Part shown: positions 37,428-46,855 of the stretch, in pieces
Position numbering within the stretch: the first letter of the stretch is position 1
Layout of the letters: each line of letters starts with the position of its first letter
Assembly (NCBI RefSeq): GCF_000368085.1
Contig: NZ_KB849239.1
Coordinates: 3,189,715 to 3,253,714 of the forward strand
Reading direction: 5' to 3'
DNA length: 64,000 bases
Source: Acinetobacter nosocomialis NIPH 2119
Lineage (GTDB): Bacteria; Pseudomonadota; Gammaproteobacteria; Pseudomonadales; Moraxellaceae
Program-made: the position numbers and the translations under genes
The notes under the pieces: generated by a model
What the model was told of the DNA's origin: nothing
Database searches by the model: none
The model's input: the letters and a program-made list of their open reading frames with translations, nothing else

Positions 37428-38582
37428 TTAACATTCATTCAAGATTTCTCCTGCTTTTTGCAATGTTTCATCATTTTTAGCAAAGCAGAAACGAATCAGG
37501 CGTAAAGACTCAGGTGCTTGTTGGTAAAACACTGAAACAGGAATAGCCACAATTTTATGTTGCTCAGCAAGAAACTGGCACATTTCAACATCGTTTAAGT
37601 CGGGTCTAATCTGACTGTAATCAAGGTTTTGGAAATAAGTCCCTTGAGATGGTTTAAATAAAAAACGACTATTGTGAATTGCCTGATTAAAACGATCTCG
37701 TTTAGTCTGATAAAACTGTGAAAGTTCCTGAATATGTTCTGGATGTTGCTGCATATATTGCGCAAGCGCAATCTGACAAGGGGTCGTACCACAGAAATTT
37801 GCATATTGATAAATTTGCCGGAATAGACGCATTAATTCAGGTGCAGCAACACAGTAACCAGTTTTCCAGCCTGTCACATGAAAGGTTTTTCCAAAAGAGC
37901 CAATCACAAAACTACGTTCTCTAAGCTCTGGAAAATGCAATGCGCTAAAGTGCTGTTGACCATCAAAAACTAAGTGCTCATAGACTTCGTCGGATAAAAC
38001 CAAAATATTTTTATCTTGAATCAGTTCAATGAGTTCTAACCAGTCCTGTTTTTCCCAGATGGTACCAGTTGGATTGTGGGGTGTATTCACCACAATCATA
38101 CGGGTTTTATCGTTAATCAAATCTTTAACTTGTTGCCAGTTCACTTTAAAGTCAGGTGCTTGTAGAGCAATACGAACAGCTTTACCGCCTGCTAACTCGA
38201 CAGAAGGTCCATAGCTGTCATAACTCGGATCAAAAATAATGACTTCATCACCTGCATTGATGCAGGCTTGTATGGCACAGAAAATTGCTATGGTCGCGCC
38301 AGGGGTAATTGTGATTTCTGTGATAGGGTCAAGTTGAATTTGATCACGCTGCTGAAACTGTAAAGCGAGCTGTTCACGTAGCGTGAGAATGCCATCACCA
38401 GGTGGGTACTGATTATGTCCAGCCAAAGTTGCCTGAGCTAGAGCTTCGAGCAAAGCAGGCGGTGCAGGAAAGTCCGGGAAACCTTGTGAAAGGTTAAGTG
38501 CACCCAAGCGCTGTGCCATTGCCGTCATGGTACTAAAAATAGTTACCCCTTGTGCGGGCAATTTTGACTGAAGCTGTAGCAT
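37428..38582 (-). CDS. PLP-dependent aminotransferase, methionine/kynurenine type
   Basis: A 384-residue class I/II aminotransferase. The PLP-binding lysine is in SFGKTFHVTGWK near residue 240, and the cofactor contacts are in NTPHNPTGTIW and LSDEVYEHLVFDG. Similarity of the overall pattern is greatest to the methionine transaminase YbdL and kynurenine aminotransferases, as recalled, so it probably transfers amino groups of methionine or aromatic residues. It lies alone between MATE and DUF445 genes. Confidence 0.85.
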   Translation of the reverse strand: MLQLQSKLPAQGVTIFSTMTAMAQRLGALNLSQGFPDFPAPPALLEALAQATLAGHNQYPPGDGILTLREQLALQFQQRDQIQLDPITEITITPGATIAIFCAIQACINAGDEVIIFDPSYDSYGPSVELAGGKAVRIALQAPDFKVNWQQVKDLINDKTRMIVVNTPHNPTGTIWEKQDWLELIELIQDKNILVLSDEVYEHLVFDGQQHFSALHFPELRERSFVIGSFGKTFHVTGWKTGYCVAAPELMRLFRQIYQYANFCGTTPCQIALAQYMQQHPEHIQELSQFYQTKRDRFNQAIHNSRFLFKPSQGTYFQNLDYSQIRPDLNDVEMCQFLAEQHKIVAIPVSVFYQQAPESLRLIRFCFAKNDETLQKAGEILNEC

Positions 38583-38609
38583 GTTATTCTCTTAAGATAA
38601 TTATTAACG

Positions 38610-39920
38610 TTATAAAATCGATTCAATCGCTGCGCGAATTACACCTAGAGTTAAACCGATAAATGCACCAACCACAACACCATTGACACGAATCATGTGT
38701 AAGTCACCACCGACTTCGTTTTCAATTTTTCCAATCATTTCACGTGAGTCCCATTCATGAATGCGCTCACTCACATAGCGTATGATTTTATGGCTATATT
38801 GGTCCGTAAAGTTCATGGCAAGTCCTGTCATTTCTTTGTTGAGAACTTCACGAACTTTTACATTTTGGACAAGGTTTTCACCCAACTGCTGAATGGCAGC
38901 TCTGAGGTTCATTGCAATACCCGAGTCTTCTTTCATTAAATCTTCTTTAATGGCATCACACAAAATAGTGACAGCACCACTAATGAAATTTAGAACTTGA
39001 GGGCTATCTAGTAGCGCATCTTTACCGCTATTTAAACGTTGACTGGCAACACTGTCAGGATTTGCTAGCTCCAGCATAAGCGAGTGAGCAACAGTTTCAA
39101 TTTCCTGTCGCCATGGGTGCTCGTGGTCGGCCAGCATGGATTCTACTTTTTCAACCAGTGAGTCAATAGTACGTTGCTGAACATCAATACCAATCCAGCT
39201 TGCACCTTTTGCAAGTGACCAGACACCCAGTGCTTTAAACATTTTTCGGGTTAATTCACGAGTTTTATCTGGGTTTTGTACCACCCACTCATGCGCGATA
39301 TCGAGACCACGCTGCAATACATCTTGATGGAAATCATTTTCCAAGACTGCACGCAGCATTTCACTCGCAAGTTTATTGACTTGAGTGTTACGCACCCATT
39401 GCACGCTGTTGTTTTGCACGAAATTGGCAATTTGTTCTTGGCTCACAAATTCAAAAACTTTAGGTACAGTTTGCTGAATAAGCTGTACCACTTGCGTATT
39501 GTTTTGTGGACTGGCTAGCCATTGTCCAATGGCGAGGCTTAGGTCAGTTTTTTCTAAGCTTCGCTCTACCACTTGAGGTGACAGAAAGTTTTCCTGCACA
39601 AAGCGGCCCATTGACTCTGCAATACGGGCCTTATTGCGCGGAATAATTTCGGTATGATCCCGCAAAAATTTAGGGATAGGAAGCTTACCAAATGGGTTTC
39701 GAAACAAAACGGTAATCGCATACCAATCTGCTAGTCCACCCACTACGCCAGCTTCCGCACCTAACATCAAAATATGAATTAAGTTTGTATACTCAGGCAG
39801 AAAGCGATTGGCAATCAATAACCCAATCCACAGCACTACTACAATAACAAGCGCCATAGTAGCGAAATATTTGCTGCGCTTCAGATTGGGTGCATGGTGT
39901 ACTTCTTCTGCCATATTCAT
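38610..39920 (-). CDS. DUF445-family membrane protein
   Basis: A 436-residue protein of the DUF445 family (YjiN-like). It has an N-terminal membrane helix (ALVIVVVLWIGLLI near 22-40), a glycine-rich second segment (AEAGVVGGLADWYAI) and a third at the C-terminal end (VVGAFIGLTLGVIRAAIESIL), with a long helical soluble part between. The family is conserved but its function is not known. It is separated from its neighbours by short gaps, with no clear operon partner. Confidence 0.85.
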   Translation of the reverse strand: MNMAEEVHHAPNLKRSKYFATMALVIVVVLWIGLLIANRFLPEYTNLIHILMLGAEAGVVGGLADWYAITVLFRNPFGKLPIPKFLRDHTEIIPRNKARIAESMGRFVQENFLSPQVVERSLEKTDLSLAIGQWLASPQNNTQVVQLIQQTVPKVFEFVSQEQIANFVQNNSVQWVRNTQVNKLASEMLRAVLENDFHQDVLQRGLDIAHEWVVQNPDKTRELTRKMFKALGVWSLAKGASWIGIDVQQRTIDSLVEKVESMLADHEHPWRQEIETVAHSLMLELANPDSVASQRLNSGKDALLDSPQVLNFISGAVTILCDAIKEDLMKEDSGIAMNLRAAIQQLGENLVQNVKVREVLNKEMTGLAMNFTDQYSHKIIRYVSERIHEWDSREMIGKIENEVGGDLHMIRVNGVVVGAFIGLTLGVIRAAIESIL

Positions 39921-39933
39921 ACAGTCATCCTAT

Positions 39934-40497
39934 TCATTTTTGTTTTACTGGCGGTTCAGGCGGTGGCAACAACTCTCCTGTCGGACTTAAGCCATATTTT
40001 TGTCCGATGGATTTGAGAATTAACGTTGCATCAAAAGCGTCTTGAGGGGCCTGCTTTTGATCCCGATAACATTCAATAGTATACGACACTTGAACAGGGT
40101 CGATATTGACCACTTGTGGGAAATCATAGAACGGATCATGCCAGAAACCCGGATAACGACGCCCATAACCATACGGATAAAAACTCGGTGCAGCTGGATA
40201 AACCACAGCCTGACGAGGTGGTTTTTGGCTTTGATTACTTGGGTCATTTTGTACTTTAAAAAAGCGGAAGCCTTTTTGTACGGTCGTTTGTGCTGATTTC
40301 ACTAAAGTAATTTCTTCGGCTGCTCCATAGCTCATGTTTGAGTCAGCTTGGAAACTGATTCGAAACGTTTGAGCATTTAACGGATAGGCTGAAAACTGGC
40401 CAAGCTGATCGAAGGTTTTTGGTTTGCTCGGTATAGTTGAACAAGCACTTAGAGTTAAGGCAGTGCCTAAAGCTAAACAAAGAGAGAGATATTTCAT
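39934..40497 (-). CDS. CC0125/CC1285-type lipoprotein
   Basis: A 187-residue lipoprotein. The signal peptide MKYLSLCLALGTALTL ends in the lipobox LSAC, so the mature protein is acylated at Cys and attached to a membrane. The rest has the pattern of the CC0125/CC1285 family, including AEEITLVKSAQTTVQKGFRFF, a Pro- and Tyr-rich linker (YPYGYGRRYPG) and a C-terminal strand region. The function is unknown. The ATG at 40497, preceded by GGGAG, is preferred to one seven codons upstream. Confidence 0.75.
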   Translation of the reverse strand: MKYLSLCLALGTALTLSACSTIPSKPKTFDQLGQFSAYPLNAQTFRISFQADSNMSYGAAEEITLVKSAQTTVQKGFRFFKVQNDPSNQSQKPPRQAVVYPAAPSFYPYGYGRRYPGFWHDPFYDFPQVVNIDPVQVSYTIECYRDQKQAPQDAFDATLILKSIGQKYGLSPTGELLPPPEPPVKQK

Positions 40498-40555
40498 GGT
40501 GAACTCCCAGCTGAGCATGGAAGAATGGATGACTCAGCATTAAAAAAGAGAAGTC

Positions 40556-41095
40556 TTAAAAACTACTGTTCGGTTCTAGTAAAAATTCAGTTTCCTCTGG
40601 TGTTGAGGCACGTCCAAGGATGGCATTGCGATGAGGATAACGTCCAAAGCGATCAATAATCACTTTATGCTTTTTCTCAAAGCTTAAATTAATTTCATTG
40701 CCGAGGCGTTGAAATAACTTTAAAGCAAACTCATGGATCAATTTTGATTCACTATGCATAAATGGCATATACAAAAATGAGCGCTGGTCAGGATTAAGCT
40801 GTGCATCGAGTTGTAAGCTAATTGCTTCTTGTGACAGAGCTAAAGCGAGGCTGTCATATGCAAAAGATTCAGGTTGATCACGATAAATGTTGCGAGAAAA
40901 CTGATCTAGCACAATAATCTCTGCAAGACGACCTTCTGGGGTTTTCCGCCAAGACCAAAGTTCTGCTCGAGTTGCCTGCTGATGAATATCTGCAAATTGA
41001 TCACGGATTTTTTTGTCAAAATCATCACTTTTTGCAAACCAAAGTGAACGGTGTTCAGGTGAAAACCAGAAGTTTAAAATGTCTTGATCGTTCAT
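40556..41095 (-). CDS. DUF924-family protein
   Basis: A 179-residue protein of the DUF924 (PF06041) family, which has a TPR-like helical fold. Recognisable segments are ILNFWFSPEHRSLWFAKS near the start, EIIVLDQFSRNIYRD and FLYMPFMHSE, and the late RFGRYPHRN block. It appears soluble and cytoplasmic. No biochemical role is known to me. It lies between the lipoprotein and gshA, divergent from gshA. Confidence 0.85.
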   Translation of the reverse strand: MNDQDILNFWFSPEHRSLWFAKSDDFDKKIRDQFADIHQQATRAELWSWRKTPEGRLAEIIVLDQFSRNIYRDQPESFAYDSLALALSQEAISLQLDAQLNPDQRSFLYMPFMHSESKLIHEFALKLFQRLGNEINLSFEKKHKVIIDRFGRYPHRNAILGRASTPEETEFLLEPNSSF

Positions 41096-41263
41096 GATAT
41101 TGACAACTCTTTAGCAATTATTCTTCAATAAAATCACAATTCTTTCGTGTCTTAAATAACAAGATTGTGATAAAAATTGCCAAACCGAAATGATGTGATC
41201 ATATCAATATCCATATCATGTCACGATTTTGTATATAGTGATCTTTTATAAGCGAGCAAATGC

Positions 41264-42841
41264 ATGAGTCAACCCACTACACCATCTCAATCAGTTATTC
41301 CTGCTTGGGTGGATTCGTCGCTACTACAAGGCATGTTACGTGGAATAGAACGTGAAAGCCTACGTATGCAAAGTAATGGGTTCTTATCACAAGAGTTACA
41401 TCCAAAGGCATTAGGTTCAGCTTTAACACATCCGAAAATCACCACAGATTATTCTGAAGCGTTGATGGAGTTTATTACCTCACCACAGCCAACCATTGAG
41501 GATGCCCTACATGAGCTCACCGATATTCATGCCGTTGTGCATCGTCATTTAGAAAATGGCGAAAAGCTTTGGCCCTTGTCTATGCCATGTATGCTAGATG
41601 ACAACGAAGAACGAATTCGATTAGCTCAATACGGTACTTCTAATATTGGTCGTTTTAAGACACTTTATCGCCGTGGTTTGGGTATCCGTTATGGTCGCCG
41701 TATGCAGACCATTTCAGGCGTCCACTATAATTTATCTTTTCCCGATTCTCTTTTTTCTGCCTTGCAGGAACATGAAACTGACGAAAAATTAAAAGCACTC
41801 AGTCTGCAAGATTATCGTAGCCACCGTTATTTTGGGCTTATTCGTAACTTTATTCGTCTGACCCCACTGGTTATGTTCTTAGTCGGGGCGAGTCCATCGG
41901 TTTGTCGTTGTTTCTTGACCGGACATGAACATCATTTGTTGCCTTTAATCAAAGGGTCATACTATTTACCTTATGCTACAGCATTACGGATGGGACGTTT
42001 AGGCTACCAGAACTCGGCACAAAAGAGTTTAGGTATCCATTACAACAACTTATCTGGTTATCTGGCTGGTTTACAAAAAGCAGTACATTCTCCTTACCCG
42101 CCATTTAGCCGTTTAGGGTTAAATGATGCCTCTGGTGAACCGTTGCAAATTAATGATCATGTTTTACAGATCGAGAATGAATATTACAGTCTCGTGCGTC
42201 CAAAACAGGTCCCGCACGCGGGAGAAACACCTTCTCAAGCCTTGCAAAATCGAGGAGTGGGTTATGTTGAACTTCGTGCAGTGGATGTAAATCCATATTC
42301 GCCAATTGGTGTAAATGAAACAACGGCTGGTTTCCTTGAGGCACTGGCGCTTTATTGCTTACTCAGTGATAGCCCTGAGTTGTTATGTCCCGAGCAAGAT
42401 TTGATTGAGAAGAACCAGACAGAAGTGGTCAATCGTGGCCGAGCGCCAAATGCGACGATTACTGATTTAAACGGGTCTTACCATATTGAAGTTTGGGCAC
42501 GTCAGCACATTTCTAATATGCAGGATTGTGCCAAGTTACTCGATCAGACCTATGCGACAGATCTGTACAGCTCGGCTTTGGCCGTGATGCAAGAACGTAT
42601 TGATGAAGTAGATGAAACATTATCTGCGCATGTGATTGATGACACGTTAAAGCATGGTGGAACCTGGAGCTTTGGTAGTCATATGGCACAGATGCATGCT
42701 GAAAGTTATGAAAAGCATGAAATCAGTGCAGAGACTTTGCAATATTTTGAACAATTGGCTGCACAATCTTTACAGCAGCAAGAACAACTTGAACAAGATA
42801 GTCAGATCAGTTTTGATCAATATCTTGAACAATATAGATAA
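41264..42841 (+). CDS. gshA: Glutamate-cysteine ligase GshA
   Basis: GshA joins glutamate and cysteine in the first step of glutathione synthesis. The 525-residue protein is of the E. coli type: [11 protein letters not shown] (ATP/Mg site), [26 protein letters not shown] and [16 protein letters not shown] are all present. Length is normal. dsbB follows 14 nt later on the same strand, so a shared transcript is possible. Confidence 0.95.
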   Translation: MSQPTTPSQSVIPAWVDSSLLQGMLRGIERESLRMQSNGFLSQELHPKALGSALTHPKITTDYSEALMEFITSPQPTIEDALHELTDIHAVVHRHLENGEKLWPLSMPCMLDDNEERIRLAQYGTSNIGRFKTLYRRGLGIRYGRRMQTISGVHYNLSFPDSLFSALQEHETDEKLKALSLQDYRSHRYFGLIRNFIRLTPLVMFLVGASPSVCRCFLTGHEHHLLPLIKGSYYLPYATALRMGRLGYQNSAQKSLGIHYNNLSGYLAGLQKAVHSPYPPFSRLGLNDASGEPLQINDHVLQIENEYYSLVRPKQVPHAGETPSQALQNRGVGYVELRAVDVNPYSPIGVNETTAGFLEALALYCLLSDSPELLCPEQDLIEKNQTEVVNRGRAPNATITDLNGSYHIEVWARQHISNMQDCAKLLDQTYATDLYSSALAVMQERIDEVDETLSAHVIDDTLKHGGTWSFGSHMAQMHAESYEKHEISAETLQYFEQLAAQSLQQQEQLEQDSQISFDQYLEQYR

Positions 42842-42855
42842 AAATGAGGTTTTAC

Positions 42856-43371
42856 ATGCGATTAAGTTACCGTTTGGTGAGTGGACTGCTTGTACTGGCA
42901 AGCATTGTCGGCATGTCTTTTGCGTTATATTTGGAACATGTAAAAGGGTTAGAGCCATGTCCGCTCTGTATTTTTCAACGTGTTGGCTTAATGGCAATGG
43001 GGTTTGTGGCGCTCATTGCATTTTTGCATAACCCAGTTTCTAATGCGATTAAACGCTTCTATGCATTTTTAGCAGGCATTGCAATTTTATGGTCAGTGGG
43101 CGTGGCAGGCCGTCATGTTTGGCTACAGCATTTACCACCAGACCAAGTACCAAGTTGTGGACCAGGTTTAAATTATTTAATCGATGCATTACCCATGAAA
43201 GCAGTTTTACAAGAAGTGCTTTCTGGTTCAGGTGAGTGTGCTGCAATTGACTGGACTTTTTTAGGTCAGTCTTTACCAGTATGGTCTTTGGTTTATTTCC
43301 TTTTACTTTTACTGGTCTGTTTATGGCAGTTATTCCGTTTTTATCCGGCATTTAAGACTGCTAAAAAGTGA
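42856..43371 (+). CDS. dsbB: Disulfide-bond formation protein DsbB
   Basis: DsbB reoxidises periplasmic DsbA and passes electrons to ubiquinone. The 171-residue protein has four membrane helices and both cysteine pairs: [10 protein letters not shown] after the first helix and the periplasmic Cys pair in [10 protein letters not shown] and SGECAAIDW. The ATG at 42856 is preferred over 42844 because TGAGG lies at a good distance upstream and the N-terminus MRLSYRL is typical. It ends at a strong terminator that closes off the type VI cargo island. Confidence 0.92.
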   Translation: MRLSYRLVSGLLVLASIVGMSFALYLEHVKGLEPCPLCIFQRVGLMAMGFVALIAFLHNPVSNAIKRFYAFLAGIAILWSVGVAGRHVWLQHLPPDQVPSCGPGLNYLIDALPMKAVLQEVLSGSGECAAIDWTFLGQSLPVWSLVYFLLLLLVCLWQLFRFYPAFKTAKK

Positions 43372-43384
43372 ATTTAATATGATT

Positions 43385-43416
43385 AAAAAAAACCCAACTT
43401 AAGTTGGGCTTTTTTT
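43385..43416 (+). terminator. Intrinsic terminator after dsbB
   Basis: AACCCAACTTAAGTTGGGCT is a near-perfect stem with A and T runs on both sides. Confidence 0.85.
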
Positions 43417-43502
43417 AATCATATTCGAACAAGTGAAAATATAAGAAAAATTGATAGAAATAACGCATAATTTTGTAGACAGATAGTTCTGTTTTTTATA
43501 AA

Positions 43503-46500
43503 GTGCAGCCGTTTATATATCCTAATGATTATAAAAAAATGGTTTTTAATATATTTAGTGTCTTGGAAAAAATAGGGCTAAATGCTCAGAAACGTGCTAT
43601 CCATGTACAATTTTCTAATGAACTACTCAATAACCAAATATTCTTACAACGTATAGAAGGCCAACATCAGCTGAATGGTGGCCTAATGGCGGAATTGATC
43701 TGCCTTTCAACCAATGCTCAAATTGCATTGAAGCAATTTATTGGTGTTCAGGTCGCTGTTGATCAAGTCACAGATTCGGGCCAATTGTTCCGAACCACAG
43801 GTATTGTGACTGAAGCCAGTTATGGACAAAGTGATGGTGCTTTAACACTTTATAAGCTGACTATAGAAGATGCGACAAATTTATGGCACAAACGCCGTAA
43901 TAGTCGTGTTTTTATGAATAAAAGTATCTTAGAAATTACCGAAGTTTTATTTAAAGAGTGGCAGGAAAAAAGTCCACTGTTTGCTGCGAGTTTAAGTCTT
44001 GACTTGAGCGGCTTAGGTCAAAACTATGATATTCGACCTTTTACTATGCAGCATAATGAGTCTGACTATGACTTTCTTACACGCTTATGGCGAAGTGAAG
44101 GTATTAGTTGGCTCATTGATGAAACAGAGCTTTTTGTTCCGCATTTTACTGCGCCAATACAAACTCAAAAACTAAGACTCATTGATGATAATAGCCAGTA
44201 TCAGGCTTTAGAGCGTCGTAGTATTCGCTATCACAGAAGTAGCGCAACCGAATATCAAGATAGTATTACTGGCTTTGTTGCAGTGCGGAGTTTACAACCA
44301 ACCGCGGTACATGTGCAGCGCTGGCAACCCGATGCCCTTGCACAAGAAGAGGGTAATGGTTCGGTTGTTACTACACATACACATTCAGATAACTTTGACT
44401 CAGCCACTTTAAGTCTTGAGCAGGCTTGGCACGTAAGCCCTGCTTGGATGCAAGATTTAAAAGGGGAAGATCAGGCAACGGCTTCAGGCAGTAGTCAATT
44501 AGAAAAACTAAATCAGCACTTCACCGACATGCATGCGAGTCGGGCTAAATACTTTAAAGCCTATAGTAGTGTCCGCGATAGCCAAGTCGGGTATTGGTTT
44601 AATCTACGCGAGCACCCTGAAATTGATCAGCATGAAGGGGCAGATCAAGAGTTCTTGATCATTGCTAAAAACTTCTATAATCAAAATAACTTACCTAAAG
44701 ATTTACACCAGCAGGTTAGCCAGTTATTAACCCAAAGTCGTTGGGATCAACATGGTTACGATGATATCGAACGTCAAGGTAATGAGCTGACTCTAATACG
44801 CCGTCAAATCAAAACTGCGCCTGAATATAATCCAGAACAGCATCGCCCAATTGCCTACCCACAAAGAGCAAAAGTCGTGGGACCAGAGGGAGAAACCATT
44901 CATGTCGATGAATGGGGACGCATTAAAGTACGTTTTCTATTTACCCGTAGTGATGATCATGGCCATGACGGTGGTGCTGGAAGCAATGACAATGATACCG
45001 ACTCGGCATGGGTGGATGTACTGACTCCTTGGGCAGGAGAAGGCTATGGGGCACGTTTCTTGCCGCGTATTGGTGAAGTGGTTGTCATTGACTTCTTTGA
45101 CGGCAATATTGACCGTCCATTTGTGACTGGGCGCATCCATGAAGCGCAGCGTTCACCCACTAAGTTCGATGTAAAAGGGCAACTTCCTGCAACTAAAAAA
45201 CTGAGCGGGATTCGCAGTCAGGAAATCAATGGCAGTGGCTTTAACCAATTACGTTTTGATGACACAACCGGGCAAATCAGTACCCAACTCCAAAGTAGTC
45301 ATGCAGCAACACAGCTGAATTTAGGTAATTTAAGTCATCCAAAAGAACAAGAGACGAGCCAAGGCCGTGGTGAAGGCTTTGAGCTCAGAACAGATGCTTG
45401 GGGAGCTGTGCGTGCGGGTAAAGGCATGCTCATTAGTACCTATGCACAAGAGCAGGCGATTGCCGACCATTTAGAGGCTGCACAAGCACAATCTTTACTT
45501 TCACAAGGCTATGAAAGTATGAAAATGCTCAGTGAAGTTGCAGCCAAGCAACAAACTGATGCTTTAAACGTGATTAATCGCTTACCCAAATTCATCCAGT
45601 CGCTTGAGCTAAAAACCACAGGACAAGCATTAAATAGTACGGTAAATCTGTTTAAGGAAGGCATTAATAACGACCCTATACATGCACTCAAAAGCTGTGG
45701 CGGCTTTATTGAGGATATTGGTGCTCTAGGCGGTAATGCAAAAGGCGTTGTAGATGAATTTAATGCTTTCTTTAGCGATGCCAAAGATGCGGTGGAAAAC
45801 TTAAAAGCATTCATCGAAAATGTTGAAGAACATGGTGCCGACCTCGTTAAAGGTAAACTTGCAAGCATTAAAGATCGTATTCATAAAAATCCATTTGAGA
45901 GTATTAAAGAGGTTGGAAAGGTCTTAGCCAATGTTGAGACTAAAGACTTTGACATGATGAGTGTATGTGGCACTTTTAGTAAAGGCAGTAAATTGGAAGT
46001 GTCACCTTCTAAAGCATTGAGTTCTTTACAAGGCTTTATGGAGGGTTATACCCAAGGTTTAGAAAGCAGTTCCGATACTAAACAGCAAGAACAAGGCAAA
46101 ATCTTTAGACAAGCCTTAATGCTATTAGCTTCACCAAATGGCATTGCCTTGACCACACCTGAAAATATTATCCTGCAAGCATCGCAAGATATTGCTGAAA
46201 GTGCCAGCGGTTCAATTAATTTAAGTGCACAGAAAAATATTATTGGGCATGCACAAGACAAAATCAGTTTGTTTGCTGCTCAAAAAGGTTTGCGTGCTTA
46301 TGCAGCAAAAGGAAAGCTCGAACTACAAGCACAAGATGATGCTATTGAAGCAATTGCGAAGAAGGTGATTAAGCTAATTTCTACTGAAGATAAAATCGAG
46401 CTTACCAGTCCAAAAGAAATTGTATTAACCGCAGGTGGGTCACAGCTCAAAATTAATGCCAATGGTGTATTTTCAACAACAGGTGGTAAGTTTGAAAGTA

Positions 46501-46844
46501 AAGCTGGGCAGCATTTGTTTACGAGTGGAGCTAAGGTTTCTTATGAGGTTCCTAAGATGCCTAGTTCTTTTGATTATAGTAATAGAATTGATTTATATAA
46601 GATGTTTCAATGGAGTGATTTCGAAAATGTTAAATATAGTGCAATTTTTGAAAATCAAAGAGTTACGCAAGGTAATTTAGATGAATTAGGAAGAACAGAA
46701 AGATTCAAGAGTAGTACCCCTGACAAAATGAAGGTTTTAGTGGGATATAGTGCTGATAAATGGCATAAAGAAACAGAAGAGTTTGAGGATTTTGAAGACT
46801 ATGAAACCCATAATGATTCTAATTTAAATAATAATTCTAATTAA
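43503..46844 (+). CDS. vgrG: Type VI secretion spike protein VgrG
   Basis: VgrG trimers cap the type VI secretion tube and carry effectors into target cells. The 1113-residue protein has the gp27-like base region (NAQKRAIHVQFSNELLNNQ near 27-45, then NSRVFMNKSILEI and SDYDFLTRLWRSEGISWL), the gp5-like OB domain with the YPQRAKVVGPEGETIHVDEW block near 452-471, and a DUF2345 spike domain near 860-1010. A variable tail of about 95 residues, rich in Asp, Glu and Asn, ends the protein. The GTG at 43503 has no good ribosome binding site; the ATG at 43539 (MVFNIFSVLEK) is a plausible alternative. The cargo genes follow directly. Confidence 0.94.
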   Translation: MQPFIYPNDYKKMVFNIFSVLEKIGLNAQKRAIHVQFSNELLNNQIFLQRIEGQHQLNGGLMAELICLSTNAQIALKQFIGVQVAVDQVTDSGQLFRTTGIVTEASYGQSDGALTLYKLTIEDATNLWHKRRNSRVFMNKSILEITEVLFKEWQEKSPLFAASLSLDLSGLGQNYDIRPFTMQHNESDYDFLTRLWRSEGISWLIDETELFVPHFTAPIQTQKLRLIDDNSQYQALERRSIRYHRSSATEYQDSITGFVAVRSLQPTAVHVQRWQPDALAQEEGNGSVVTTHTHSDNFDSATLSLEQAWHVSPAWMQDLKGEDQATASGSSQLEKLNQHFTDMHASRAKYFKAYSSVRDSQVGYWFNLREHPEIDQHEGADQEFLIIAKNFYNQNNLPKDLHQQVSQLLTQSRWDQHGYDDIERQGNELTLIRRQIKTAPEYNPEQHRPIAYPQRAKVVGPEGETIHVDEWGRIKVRFLFTRSDDHGHDGGAGSNDNDTDSAWVDVLTPWAGEGYGARFLPRIGEVVVIDFFDGNIDRPFVTGRIHEAQRSPTKFDVKGQLPATKKLSGIRSQEINGSGFNQLRFDDTTGQISTQLQSSHAATQLNLGNLSHPKEQETSQGRGEGFELRTDAWGAVRAGKGMLISTYAQEQAIADHLEAAQAQSLLSQGYESMKMLSEVAAKQQTDALNVINRLPKFIQSLELKTTGQALNSTVNLFKEGINNDPIHALKSCGGFIEDIGALGGNAKGVVDEFNAFFSDAKDAVENLKAFIENVEEHGADLVKGKLASIKDRIHKNPFESIKEVGKVLANVETKDFDMMSVCGTFSKGSKLEVSPSKALSSLQGFMEGYTQGLESSSDTKQQEQGKIFRQALMLLASPNGIALTTPENIILQASQDIAESASGSINLSAQKNIIGHAQDKISLFAAQKGLRAYAAKGKLELQAQDDAIEAIAKKVIKLISTEDKIELTSPKEIVLTAGGSQLKINANGVFSTTGGKFESKAGQHLFTSGAKVSYEVPKMPSSFDYSNRIDLYKMFQWSDFENVKYSAIFENQRVTQGNLDELGRTERFKSSTPDKMKVLVGYSADKWHKETEEFEDFEDYETHNDSNLNNNSN

Positions 46845-46855
46845 GGGGAAAGAAA

